Of a stretch of DNA of 64,000 nucleotides, positions 9,655 to 21,900 are shown piece by piece; position 1 is the stretch's first letter; each line of letters opens with the position of its first letter. A program made the translations under genes and the position numbers. Below the pieces are notes generated by a model. It saw only the letters and a list, made by a program, of their open reading frames with translations, was not told the origin of the DNA and did no database searches. Origin of the DNA: Beaufortia kweichowensis (lineage: Eukaryota; Chordata; Actinopteri; Cypriniformes; Gastromyzontidae); NCBI GenBank assembly GCA_019155185.1, contig CM032806.1, positions 16,644,883 to 16,708,882 of the forward strand, read 5' to 3'.

Positions 9655-11507
9655 CCCTTATGAAAAAGAAGTTTATTCAAGTGTGCTGTTAGTATACTTC
9701 TTTTAAAGAAAAAATAAGAAAGTATACCTGCAGTCAACTTGTTACGTACTTCTCTGAAATGTACTTTAGGTACTTAAAATTGCACTGAAGTATACATGAC
9801 TTTACTGACAGTCATTGACATGTATAAAAGCATAATTACGTATTCTATGTTTACTTGCCTTGAACAGTAGTTGTTTTTACTCTTTTGATTATGTTCACAC
9901 ATAATATTACATACTGTCTTATATATAAACCTTTATGTTCAAGTTCATATACTGTAGTAACAAGCTTTGAGGTGGATTATAGAGTAAATGAAATAGACAT
10001 GGACCTTAATCTGATCTGCTTTATACAAAGCGATAATAAGCCACACAGAAACTGATCTTAAAGAAAAGTTGTGGTAAAAAGTAGTACTGTAGTAGTTTAC
10101 TGAGAGTACAGTAAAAGAACACTTGCAGTTAGAGATGCACCAATAGCACTTTTTCTCTTCCGATCTCATTCCTATAGCAGAGCTTGCCAGTAATGGCCGA
10201 TACACAACTACAACTCAGTCGGTCATTAAGATGCATTTGTTTCAGGTAAAGAAAGAAAGCAAATACCTTACTGTATTACTTGATGAAAAAGAAAGAACAT
10301 GAGAGATACGTGATTGTCGTGATGTACAATCTACTGTATGACAGACAACCGTACTGATAAAACAGATATGTGTGCTTTCTTTAAGAATGGATTACAGTAC
10401 AGTGTTTCCTCTAGGATTATTTCTAGTGGTAGCAGGTCTATTTCTACAGATAATATTATCTCCCCACCACGCAATATATTTAAAAAAATGTATATAGCCC
10501 AGTTGAGTATTGAAAGATCCAATTTTCTATCCAAGGGCATTGATTTCTTTTTACATTTAGAAACCCACTGTTTATAAAGTGTGGAAAATAGTTAAGGCCT
10601 AGTAAGTAAATGCTCTGTCTGACTGAACTACTGTACATACTGTACATAATGTAACATTTAAATAACTTTTATTATGAGCAGACACAAAGTTACTGAAGTA
10701 TTAAAGCATTAGCTGTTGATGTCAGTTCTGTGTTATGTTATGTCCTGCCGCTAGGGGTCAGTAGTAAACCTGAGATGAATACAGAGAGACTGAGAAGAAG
10801 TCTGTGTTTTTATTGCTGTGTGGTTCTTTTAGGGTTAGTCTGAGACTTAAATGCAGCGTGTCTTTATCAGAAGAGGATCTGCTCACGCAGAGCACAAGAA
10901 GCTTAAATGAAGTACATTTGACTCTATATAAAAATATTACAGGAAGATTATTGTCCCTGAGAGCGTTTGATGTGCCATTGTGTAGACGCGCTGCTCACTT
11001 AAATATAGAAATGTTTTACAGCTTATTATGTCTCGACAATGTGTAAGTCTTGTTCTTATGTCGTTCATGCTGCTATTTGCAAATATTACGTAAAAATAAA
11101 CGAATAAAGTTGTAGTTTACTGTGAGTACCCTAAATGAACACTTGCAGTACAAAACTGGTAAACTAGTAGTTTGTTAAGAGTATACATCAAAGTATACTT
11201 TCATAAACGAATCTTTTACTACAAGTATTACAACAGTAAATACTAGTATACTTATAAGTTCACTTGCAGTACACACAGAAAACTTAATTGTGCACTAGTT
11301 ATGCACTTAAAGTTTACTACCTTGTTGTACACTTAAAAGTATACTTTAATATACAAAAAGTGGGCCAATTTAGTCCCAAGCAGTATTCAAATAGGACATC
11401 TACACGTATACTACTAGTACACAGATGTTAGTGTACTTACTGTACTTCAACATTACTGAAGTATACTTTATAAATGCACTTGAAGTATACTTCTTTTTTC
11501 GTAAGGG
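9655..11507. mobile_element. Non-autonomous DNA transposon, about 1.85 kb, TA-flanked
   Basis: The left end reads CCCTTATGAAAAAGAAGT and the right end, inverted, reads CCCTTACGAAAAAAGAAGT, both next to TA (9653-9654 and 11508-11509). Many sub-terminal AGTATACTT-type motifs occur near both ends (9690-9810 and 11140-11495). No open frame inside resembles a transposase. A 2-bp TA duplication would suit a Tc1/mariner-type mobiliser, but the superfamily is an inference. Confidence 0.78.
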
Positions 11508-11509
11508 TA

Positions 11510-11822
11510 CTTCAGAAAGGAGAACTCATGTTTTAATGAATTGTATTTTTGGCTAAGCAAACTTGGCTACTTGGGTGTCACTGAAAAATAAGATAGGAAT
11601 AGGATGATGTTACATTGATTCGTAGGGGATTGATAAAATCACGTTAAAGGTTGAATATGCATTTTATAATTTAATAATGAATATTGGGACTTTTAAATAT
11701 AGACGAGGCATTAATAACTGTAAAGTTGATTATAATTGCACTCTGAACACTTTGGTATGACAGTTAATGCATTGAACATTTATGTTGTTTTTATTTTTTA
11801 ATGATTAAAGATATGTTTAAAG
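11510..11822 (+). other. AT-rich sequence abutting the TC repeat; possible 3' end of an older LINE
   Basis: The final bases, AATGATTAAAGATATGTTTAAAG running straight into (TC)n, resemble the 3' junctions of the four LINE copies downstream (AATAAA, a short AT-rich stretch, then TCTCTC). No protein similarity strong enough to prove it was seen. It could be the 3' end of the split copy at 0.66-6.3 kb or an unrelated flank. Confidence 0.35.
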
Positions 11823-11862
11823 TCTCTCTCTCATACTCTCTCTCTCTCTCTCACTCTCACTC

Positions 11863-11914
<52 letters not shown>

Positions 11915-12298
11915 TCTCTATATATATCTCTCTCTCTGTCCCTCTGTGTCTCCCTCTCTCTCTCATGCTATATCTCTCTCTCTGATCTCTCCTCTCTCAT
12001 GCTCTCCCCCTCTCTCTCTCTGTCCGTATCTCCTGTATATGTCCTCTGTCTCTCTCTCTCCTCTCTGTCTCTCTATATATATGTCTCTCTCTGTCTCTCT
12101 CTCTCTCTCTCCTCTCTCTCTATCTCTCTCTCTGTCTCTCTCTCTGTCTCCCTCCTCTCTATCTCTCTCTCTCTGTCCCTCTCTTGTCTCTCTCTCTCTC
12201 TCTCTCTCTCTATATCTCTCTGTCTCTCTCTCTCTCTGTCTCTCTCTCTCTCTCTCTCTGTGTCTCTCTCTCTCTCTGTCTCTCTGTCTCTCTGTCTC

Positions 12299-12370
<72 letters not shown>

Positions 12371-12379
12371 ATTATATAT
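11823..12379. repeat. (CT)n microsatellite with interruptions, followed by (TA)n
   Basis: About 530 bases of TC/CT dinucleotides with scattered TCTG, TATATA and CTCCC interruptions, then about 29 bases of TA. This is the upstream flank of LINE copy 1. The long SLSLS-type open frames across it are translation of the repeat only. Confidence 0.97.
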
Positions 12380-12549
12380 GTTGAGAGTGGTGCTGGGTGA
12401 GACCTGAGCTGTGTGATTTCACCTACTCTTAATTACGGGGTTTTTTTCCGACTGTTGTTTCTTTTCTTTTTCTTACTGCACGGTTTGTTAAGATTGTTTT
12501 TAGATTTAGTTTGTTTCTTTTTGTTGTGGATAGTATTGCGCGAGGAGAG

Positions 12550-13787
12550 ATGGCGTCTCATGAGGAGACGCCGTCTTTGTCCTTGCGTAATGGTTTCAGG
12601 TGTGTGCCAGAGGACGGCGTCACAGTTGAAGATGTGCTCGTTTCAGCTGGCGGGGAAGTAGGACATGACAATATTGTGTCCGCTTCTCGTATGAACAAAG
12701 CCGTAGTAGTGTTCTTGAAAGAACAAAGTTTTGTTAATTATTTGATCGAGAATGGCCTCGTTATAAACGATAACTTTGTTCAGGTTACTCCATTATATGC
12801 TCCGACAGCGAAAATCACCATATCAAATGTTCCGCCTTTCATTCCGGATGATGCGTTGGAACGGGAGTTAGTGCGGTTTGGCAAATTTGCCAGCGGTTTT
12901 AAAGCAATTACACTGGGCTGTAAACACCCGTCTTTGAAACACGTTAAGTCTTTCAGAAGACAGGTGTTTATGTTTCTAGACTCCCCCGAAAACATGCTGG
13001 ATGTTTCATTCCGAGTACGACACGAAGGGAGAACGTACATGGTGTACGCATCCACTGGTAGTTTAAAGTGCTTCGAGTGTGGCGATTTAGGTCATAAGAA
13101 GTTTGCATGCCCACATAGAGAGCGCGCACCAGAGGATAGGCCCACTGTCTCAGGAGAGGGAGATGCGGCGGAGCACACTGCTCAAGAGGAACAAACGGGT
13201 TCGGCAGAGGTGAGTGATTCTGGTGCGGCGCCGTCCGCTATAGTACAAGTACAGGAGAATGTTGTTACTAATGCGAACATAAATGTAAATGAAAGTCAGC
13301 AAAATATCAGTGTAGATGAACAACAAGATAGCATTGTGGTAATGGCAGGGCCAAGTTCAAGTAGAAATGAGGAGCCTATTGGTTTGTGTACAAGAAAGAG
13401 AGAGTTGTGTCAAAGTAATGAGGGTAGTGCAATGGATGATGTTGTATCTGATGAGAATAGTTCTGTTCCTGATTATGAATGTGATTCACAAGGAGGTTCT
13501 GTATGTGGACTTGAAGTTGATTCACAAGATATGTCCACTAAAGATCCTTCTTTGTATACATTAGAGGAGATCAATGGTTTTCTTGATGAAGCATTTGGAA
13601 AGCAAGTTAACATCAAAGATTTTTTCCTGATGTTGAAAAATTTGAGAGGTCTGTGGCGTTTCTCCAAAAAACTGCAAGTCTTGATCAGTTGAGCGAAAAG
13701 AAACGTTTTCGTTTGAGAAAACATGTTACAGTCATTAGAAAAAGTAGAAAGGTGGGTAAAAAAAAGAGGCTAAAAGCATTCTTATAA
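12550..13787 (+). pseudogene. LINE copy 1 ORF1, one frameshift
   Basis: The start at 12550 (MASHEETPSLSLRNG) is chosen because similarity to the other ORF1s begins soon after it; the frame is open further upstream. The N-terminal domain carries KITISNVPPFIPDD and LKHVKSFRRQVFMFL. A CCHC knuckle, CFECGDLGHKKFAC, lies at about residues 174-187 (C-X2-C-X4-H-X4-C), followed by an acidic, Ser/Thr-rich low-complexity middle. In the T-run near 13619 the frame breaks. Continuing in the next frame gives FFPDVEKFERSVAFLQKTAS and a basic tail (RKSRKVGKKKRLK) to about 13787, matching the C-terminus of the other copies. Likely role: an RNA-binding particle protein. Confidence 0.85.
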
Positions 13788-13873
13788 GTGCCATGCATCA
13801 CGTGGTGTTCCTGTCTCTCTTTCTATTGGTTTCTTCTGTTGCTGTTTTTTTTCTCTCCTTACTAAACTTTTAT

Positions 13874-16800
13874 ATGGATCCTTTGAGGGTAGGTTCATTA
13901 AATATTAATGGTGGGAGAGATAGAAATAAAAGAGCCTTGGTGTCTGAGATAATGCAGAATAAACAGCTACATGTTATTTTATTGCAAGAAACCCATAGTG
14001 ATATTGATAATGAAGTAGAGTGGGGGATGTGGTGGAAAGGTCAACATATACTTAGTCATGGCACAAATCTGAGTGCTGGAATTGCTCTCCTTTTTTCTCC
14101 AGAAACAAAAGTTAGTATTGAAAAAATAGATGAATTTGTAAAAGGTCGTCTTGTTCTTGTTAAAACTATTATTGAAGGGATGACAATTTATTTTATAAAT
14201 GTCTATGCACCAAATGTAGGACATGAACGACTACAGTTTTTCAGTATATTAACTAATGTTTTAAAACAAGATTTTAGTGATGGAAACATCATTATTGGTG
14301 GAGATTGGAATTGTACAGAATGTTTTAATGTTGACCGTAACAATGAAGAGCCTCATATGCTTTCTTCTAAATACTTGTCAAGATTGGTGGAAGAAGTTGA
14401 ACTCTTAGATGTATGGAGAATTAAGCATCCAATAGATAAACAATATACATGGGTTAAAATTTCTGACAATAGAGTAAGTGCTGCTCGATTAGACAGAATC
14501 TATGTTTCAAAATATTTTAATAATAGGGTTATTGATTGTTGTATTTCTCCTATTGGGTTTTTATTTCAGTAAATACAGCGCAGTTTCCAAGAAAATCCTC
14601 TTATTGGCATTTTAATGCTAAATTGTTGCAGGATGTTTTATTTTCTGAACATTTTGTGGTGTTTTGGAACTATTGGAAGGGGAAAAAAACTGATTTTGAA
14701 AATTTAAAACAATGGTGGGAGGTTGGAAAAACCCAAATAAAATTATACTGTCAACAGTATACTGCATATTGTACAACTAATCAAAGAGAAACTATTCAAG
14801 ACCTGGAAAGAGATATAGAATCTATAGAGACAGAAATGATAAGAAGACATGACCCAGTCTCTATCAGTAATTTACAACAGAAAAAGAAACAGTTAAGTTT
14901 TTATTTGAATGAGAGGGTGAAGGCAGCATTGGTGAGGTCCCGATTTACATCGGTCACTGACATGGATGCCCCTAGTGCCTTTTTCTTTAATTTGGAACGG
15001 TCAGTGGCACAATATAAGCAGATGACATGTTTACGTCTTCCAGATGGGAAGATTACAAATGACATTATAGAAATGCGTCGTCATGCTGTTGATTTTTATT
15101 CCTGTCTCTACAAAGCTGATCATTGCAATTCTAATTGTGCAGCACAACTTTTGCATGAACTTCCTCAAATAGCGGTTGGACAGTTAAAACCCGGTCGTTC
15201 TCCTGGCATTGATGGGCTGACATCTGAATTTTATAAACATTTTTGGAAGCATATTGGAATGGACCTTTATGAAGTTTTCTGTGAAAGTTATAAAGATGGA
15301 GTTCTACCTGCTACATGTCGACGTGCTGTATTGTCCCTACTACCAAAAAAGGGAGATTTAACTTTGTTAAAGTGTTGGAGACCTGTTGCTTTATTAACGA
15401 CAGAGTATAAAATCTTATCCAAATGTCTTTCTAATAGACTCAAGAGGTTTTTGCATTTGATAATTCATCAAGACCAAACCTACTGCATTCCAAAGAGATC
15501 TATAATGGATAACCTTTTTTTGGTACGAGATACCTTGGATATACTGCTTATGCTGATGATGGTTACAGTGTTTGTTAATGACAGTGATGATATAAAAGCT
15601 CTTTCTAAAGTACTTGATATACTGTATATGAAGGGGCATCATCAGCAAAAGTAAATTGGGATAAGACTGAGGCTTTTTGGTCAGGTCAAAGCAATTTGGA
15701 AAATCTCCCACAATTACCTGGTAATTTAAATTGGAATAGAGAAGGACTGAAAATACTAGGTGTGTTTTTGGGATCTGCTGAGTTTCAAAAGAAAAATTGG
15801 GAGGGAGTTTTGGAGAGAGTGTGCACCCGATTGTCTAGATGGAATTGGTTGCTACCCCAGTTATCCTATAGGGGGAGAGTGTTAATTGCCAATAACTTGG
15901 TTGCTTCTGCTTTGTGGCACAAATTTATTGTGTTACAACCACCTGCTGGACTAGTTCAAGACATTCAAAGGTTGCTGGTGAATTTTTTTTGGTCAGGGCA
16001 GCATTGGGTTCGTCTGCAAACTGCTCAGAGACTGCTGTACAATAGCGATATTGCATGGTCTACTACTGCTGTCGCACTTCTGAGGAAAGCAGGCAACATG
16101 GGGCTTGATAAACACCTCTTTTTATTGAGCTTGAATGAAACAACTTTAATAGACATGACTTCCTTCTATAGATCTGTGATGGAAGCCTGGAAAGTTTTTT
16201 CTGTCTCAAGACCTGTTGGGATACAGGCAGGCTATTGGCTGATGGAAGAGCCATTATTCCAGAACTCTTTTTTACCTTCTAGACATTTATGCTCTGCTAA
16301 TTTGTCATCAAGGCTGATAGCTGCTGGATGTGTAAAACTTGGACATATTTTAAGCATCAGTTTGGATACCTTGGGTGAGAAAACTGGGATAAAATCGGTT
16401 CGATTTTTGAAACAGCTCACTGAAGAAGTGCTTGGAGAATTGAATTATGATCAGCGTCTGTTTATCAACAACTCTAACCATATCAAAGAATGGATGGCTG
16501 GTTGTGATTATGATTTTCCATCCTTGATGATAACTGCCAATGTAAAGGAATGGCATGAGGAGGAAAATCTTATATTGTCTTTTAAAACCCCTCAATTGGA
16601 TAGCTTTGAGTCTGCTGGCAAAAAAGCTCTATATGTGATATGTGTGAAAGTGACCAATGCACATCTTCTACTTGGAGTAACATCATCTAGATGGAATGAT
16701 TTTTTTGGAATGGACATTTCCCCCAAAGGTAGCTGGCGGTCACTGTACAAATGCCCCATTGATAAACGGACTGGTGATTTACAGTGGAGGATTGTACATG

Positions 16801-17273
16801 GTGCAATAGCTACGAACAGACATGTGGTGCACCTCAATCCAAATGTAGGAGTGGGTTGTCCTTTTTGTTCTGAAAATGAAACCATTTTTCATCTTTTTGT
16901 ACAGTGTGTACGGTTGGGTGATTTGTTCTCTTTTTTATTTCAGTGGGTATTATCTCTAGGTGAAGATTTATCTCATCAATTGTTCATTTTTGGGCCAAAA
17001 TACTGTGTTAGTCGAAAAAATGTTTTGGTTTTATTAAATTTTGTGTTTGGAACTGCCAAACTTGCTATTTGGAAAACAAGGAAAAATAAGATGCTTGGTA
17101 AAGATACATTAGATCCTTTGTTGATGTTCAAGGGTTTGGTAGCATCAAGGCTCAGGATAGAGCATGCATATTACAAACTGGTTGGGCGTTTACCAATGTT
17201 TGTAAATATTTGGGCCATAAATGAAGTGTTATGTACAGTTAATGATAATGATGATTTATTGTTGACTTTTTAA
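13874..17273 (+). pseudogene. LINE copy 1 ORF2 (endonuclease-reverse transcriptase), deleted
   Basis: It starts at MDPLRVGSLNINGG. The endonuclease motifs LLQETHSD, IIGGDWNCTE and AARLDRIY are present, but at about 14565 the reading jumps from SPIGF to the SYWHFN block, losing the SDH catalytic histidine region. After PGIDGLTSEFYKHFW, LLPKKGDL and DQTYCIPKRS, the sequence goes from VRDTLDI straight to AYADD near 15540. About 100 residues are missing, including the DQEKAFDRVEH and RQGCPLSG blocks. Further frame changes follow near 15650. The C-terminal half (15696-17273) is open, with SYRGRVLIANNLVAS and the CCHC motif CPFCSENETIFHLFVQC. Confidence 0.88.
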
Positions 17274-17419
17274 GTCATATTGATGTTTTTTTTAATATGT
17301 TGTTAAAATATGTTGTTATTTATTTATTTATTTATTTTTTGTAATTGAGATGTGAAAGTAGATTTTCAGTTGTAACACAGAATGGTTTTACATATATGTT
17401 GTAAATAAAGGTGATTCAA

Positions 17420-17420
<1 letters not shown>

Positions 17421-17457
<37 letters not shown>

Positions 17458-17499
17458 CTCTCTCTCTCTCTCTGTGTCTCTCTCTCTCTCTCTGTCTCT
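17421..17499. repeat. (CT)n microsatellite between LINE copies 1 and 2
   Basis: About 79 bases of TC/CT with three TGTGTC or TGTC interruptions. It separates the 3' end of copy 1 from the 5' UTR of copy 2, with the TC strand on the plus strand as at the other junctions. Confidence 0.95.
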
Positions 17500-17675
17500 G
17501 CACTGTGTGCGCATGTGACGGAGCCGAAAGCGGGTTGTTGTGAGCGGGTGTGCAGGTGTGTTTTCAAACTTTTCTATCTTTTTCCTCTTTGTGTTAAAGT
17601 TGGCTAATATAGTCCAATTTTATAGTAAGGGGTTGGTGTTTTGTGTGCGGCGTGCCGTTTTTCCTTTTTGGAAGG

Positions 17676-18920
17676 ATGGCGTTTGCCGGTTCAGAGGTTT
17701 TTGAGTCACTCACGCGGCGGCATGGAGTGAAAGTGGCGTCCGCGGTGAGTATAGCAGAGTGTTGTTTGGCGGCAGGTGAAGTGGTGGGGTTTGAGTCGGT
17801 TTTGTCGGCTGCTAGGATGAATAGCGCGACAGTAATGTTTTTGAGCACGGTGGAAAAAGCAAATGAATTAGTGGAGCGTGGGTTGGTGATTAATGATGCT
17901 TTTACTGCTGTACTTCCACTTTCAATGCCGTCTAAGAGAGTGACGTTGTCGAATGTGCCACCGTTTGTAAAAGATGATTTCTTGGTTAATACATTGTCTC
18001 GCTATGGGAAATTGGTTTCACCAATCAAGAAAGCACCACTTGGAAATGTGTCTCCACTTCTGAAACATGTGGTCTCCTTTAGGAGATATGCATACATGGT
18101 GTTAAAAGATGATGCTGAGCTTGATGTGTCATTTAATTTTCGAATGGATGACTTTGATTACATGATCTATGCAACAACTGATAAAATGAGATGTTTTGGA
18201 TGTGGGAGAGCAGGACATTTGGTGCGTACATGCCCAGATAAAGGTGAAAATGTTGAGAGTGATGAAGTAATTAGGCCACAGACATCGGTAGAAGCATCGG
18301 TGGAAACAAGATGTCCCATCGCTGAGCCGAGGGTTACTAAGGTTGCTGAAAGAAGGTCAGTTGGGGGGACGGTTGTAGATAGGGTTTCACCTGAGACTGT
18401 GAAGGCTACATCTTCTGCCTCTCATGAACAAATGGAAAATTTGGTTGTGTTGGCAGAAAGTGAAATGCAAACTAGTAGTGCTGAAGGTGGTATAAAATCT
18501 TCAGAGGTGTTTCCTGATGCAGTTTGTATAGAAACGGTGGATTCACAGGCTTTTAAAGTGCCTTTAAAAAGGAAAAAGATTAAAGATGATGTTTTTTTGA
18601 AGGCGGCAAAAAAAGTTGAGATAAATAATGTAATGAATGAAGAGGAGGAAGAAAGTGATGAAGATTTATCCGACTCTGGTAGTGTGCTTTCTCAGACTGA
18701 ATATCAAATTACTGGTTATGATGTGCATAACATTAAACAGTTTTTGAAAATTACAAAAATAAGAGGAATGTAAACGTTGAAAAGTATTTCCCAAATACTC
18801 AGTTGTTGGTGGAAAGATCACAGATTTTTTTGAGCGAGGGGTGTTTTACTGATAAAGAAGTATATCGAATGAAGAAAATTGTGAGAAGACTTACTGCAGA
18901 TTTAAGCAATGATAGTGTTT
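17676..18920 (+). pseudogene. LINE copy 2 ORF1, one-base frameshift near its end
   Basis: The start is MAFAGSEVFESLTRRHG, in a position matching the copy 3 and 4 starts. Conserved blocks are RMNSATVMFL, KRVTLSNVPPF and LLKHVVSFRRYAYM. The CCHC knuckle CFGCGRAGHLVRTC is at about residues 173-186. A basic KVPLKRKKIK block follows, then an acidic stretch and a C-terminal domain. The first frame stops at 18773. One missing A in the run near 18757 explains this: the next frame reads VEKYFPNTQLLVERSQ and CFTDKEVYRMKKIVRRL to about 18920, as in copy 4. The product is a presumed nucleic-acid-binding chaperone of the LINE RNP. Confidence 0.87.
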
Positions 18921-18992
18921 AAAATGTTGATCTCTATGCTCCCGTTTACGATGCTTGTATGGGGTGTTTTATTGTCGATTTTTCTTTCAAGC

Positions 18993-21900
18993 ATGAATAA
19001 CATTAAAATTGCATCCATGAATGTTAATGGTGCAAGGGATTGCAAAAAACGTGTAGAAATCTTTGAATTATTTAAACAAAGAAGTATTGATGTTGCTTTA
19101 CTACAAGAGACACATAGCGATGAAAAAAATGTAGGTCTTTGGGCCATGGAATGGAATGGGCTCTCATTTTTGAGTCACAATAATTCACTTAGTGCAGGAG
19201 TTGCTGTGCTTTTTTCTAAAAGTTTCACCCCTGTCTCATATGAGGTGGATGAGATTTTAAAAGGAAGGATTTTAAAGATTAGAGAAGTTTTTGAAAATGT
19301 GGGTTTTGTCTTTATATGTGTATATGCTCCAACTGCAACTAAAGATAGAATTGATTTTTTAGATACCTTATGTTTAGGGTTGCAAAAATGTAGTAATGAT
19401 GATTATTTAATTATTGGTGGTGATTTTAATTGTACCGAAAAAGATATTGATAGGAACCATCTTGAACCTCATATGTTGTCACGGAAGAGGCTGATACAAC
19501 TTATTAAAACCCATGAGCTTAGTGATATTTGGAGGATCTTTCATGGGAATAGTAGACAATATACATGGACTCATAGTCGCGATAAGGTTGTGTCTTTGGC
19601 AAGATTAGATAGATTATATTGTTTTAAACATCAGACTAATGTTTACAGAAGTTGTTGTATTACGCCAGTTTCGTTTTCTGACCATTGTATTGTTCAATGT
19701 TCTTTGTTTTTGAGCTCTGTGAAACCAAGGAGTGCATATTGGCACTTTAATAATGCTCTTTTGAGTGATAAAGATTTTAAAGATGCTTTTGAATTTTTTT
19801 GGAAGGATTTTAGAAATACAAAGTCAACGTTTAGCTCAGTACAACAGTGGTGGGATTATGGAAAGGCCCAAATTAAACAGTTTAGCCAACAGTATACAAG
19901 AAATGTGACTAAGAATATAGATAGGTTAATGAAAGTTATAGAGATGGAAATTATTAAATTGCAGGAATTGTTAGAATCTAATGGAGATTGGACTGTTATG
20001 AGGTGTATTTCAGAGGAAAAATCCAAATTAAATAATTTGCTGGAGATGAAAGCAAAAGGGGCCTTGGTTAGGTCACGTTTTCAAAATGTTGAACAAATGG
20101 ATGTGCCATCTAAATTCTTTTTTGGCCTTGAGAAGAAGAATGGCCAAAAGAGGTTTTTTCATTTATTGCGATCTGAGTCAGGGACTATGTTGACTGATGT
20201 TAATGAAATTCGTAAAAGAATTGTTGATTTTTATAAAAGTTTGTACAAAAGTGAGCTCGAAATAAAACAAAATATAAGTAATTCTTTTTTAGAAGATTTA
20301 CCTCAAGTTTCTGTTGAATCTAATCAGGATTTAGGTGGTGCTTTACAGCTAAAAGAATTAGAAAAGGCACTTCAGAGTATGCAACCTGGGAAAGCCCCAG
20401 GTATAGATGGTCTCCCTGTTGAGTTTTTCAAAGCTTTTTGGTCTGTGTTAGGGGAAGACTTACTTCAGGTTTTAAATGACAGTTTTGTAAGCGGGTTTTT
20501 GCCTTTAAGCTGTCGTAGAGCTGTTCTAACCCTTTTGCCAAAAAGGAGATCTCACAGATATAAAATGCTGGAGACCAGTGTCAGTATTGTGTAGCGATTA
20601 TAAGATACTTTCTAAAGCCCTTGCTAATAGACTTGCAGGAGTTTTAGAGCAAGTGATTCAATCTGATCAAACGTATTGTATTCGTGAGAGGTCTATTTTT
20701 GATAACATATCATTTATTCGTGATATTTTTGACCTTGCCAAAATGAAGGAATTTGATGTAGGCCTAATCTCTTTAGATCAGGAGAAGGCCTTCGATAGGG
20801 TGGAACATCAATATCTTTTGGATACTCTAGAAGCTTTTGGTTTTATAAAAGAATTTGTGAATAAAATTAAAGTTTTATACAATGATACTGAAAGTGTTAT
20901 TAAGGTTAATGGTGGCTTAAGTGCTCCTTTTAAATTGAAAAGAGGTGTAAGACAAGGTTGTCCTTTGTCTGGGATGTTGTACTCTATAGCCATAGAACCT
21001 TTTTTACAAAAGGTTCGAGAAAATATTAATGGGTTGTGTTTACCGTCTTCTAATAAAAATGTTTCTCTGTCAGCTTATGCTGATGATGTAGTGGTCTTAA
21101 TTAGTGATCAAAAAGACATTGATACTTTGGTAAAAATTTTAAATGATTTTAAAGAAATATCATCAGCTAAGGTAAATTGGGCCAAAAGTGAAGCGATTTT
21201 GGTCGGTCATTGGCTAAAGGGTGCACCAAAGCTCCCAAATGGTTTAACCTGGATTAAAGGAGGTTTTAAATATCTTGGTGTATTTCTTGGAGATGATTTT
21301 ATTGTAAAGAAAAATTGGGACGATGTCCTTGAAAGAGTAAAAGGAAGGTTAAACAAATGGAAGTGGTTGATTCCAAAAATGTCATACAGAGGGCGCACCT
21401 TAATTATTAACAATCTTGTGGCTTCCTCTTTGTGGCATCGTTTAGCCTGTGTGGATCCTCCCGTGTGGTTATTGTCTGACATTCAAAAGGTTTTAATAGA
21501 TTTCTTCTGGGAAAAATTACACTGGGTGTCCCAAAGTGTGTTATATTTGTCAAAGGATGAAGGAGGTCAGGGTCTTATAAATGTGCAAAGCAGAATTGCA
21601 GCTTTTCGTATGCGTTTCATACATCATTTTTTATATAGATCATTTTATTCAAATTGGAAAGCTGTCGCATGTGAGATTTTGAAGAGTTTAGGGGGCTTAA
21701 GTCTTGATAAATCTCTTTTTTTGATGGACCCTCAAAGAGTGGACACATCAGATGCACCAATTTTTTATAAAAATATTTTTAAAGTTTGGAGCTTATTTGG
21801 TGCTGTTGTTGGACAAAACTCAAGGTCACTGTTTTGGTTGCTTCAAGAACCTCTGATCTATGGAACCCGTTTTGATGAAATGGGAAATGCAAATGCTGGA

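Larger units (their letters stand above)
12380..17420 (+). mobile_element. Tx1-clade LINE (Kibi-like), array copy 1, damaged
   Basis: A complete-length element about 5.0 kb long, with a short 5' UTR, ORF1 (12550-13787), ORF2 (13874-17273) and a 3' UTR with AATAAA at 17404 running into (CT)n at 17421. The upstream flank is also (CT)n. It is the most diverged of the four copies in ORF1. It has lost the endonuclease SDH block and a stretch of the reverse transcriptase palm, so it cannot move by itself. Confidence 0.9.

Noticed and set aside
11560..11640. GYLGV reading as a trace of the LINE KYLGV block
   Set aside because: The match is only five residues, and the surrounding sequence does not follow the LINE protein.
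11801..12407. Long SLSLS-type open frames over the TC repeats (also 22934-23361, 34677-35392)
   Set aside because: They are translations of (CT)n dinucleotides in both strands and have no other content.
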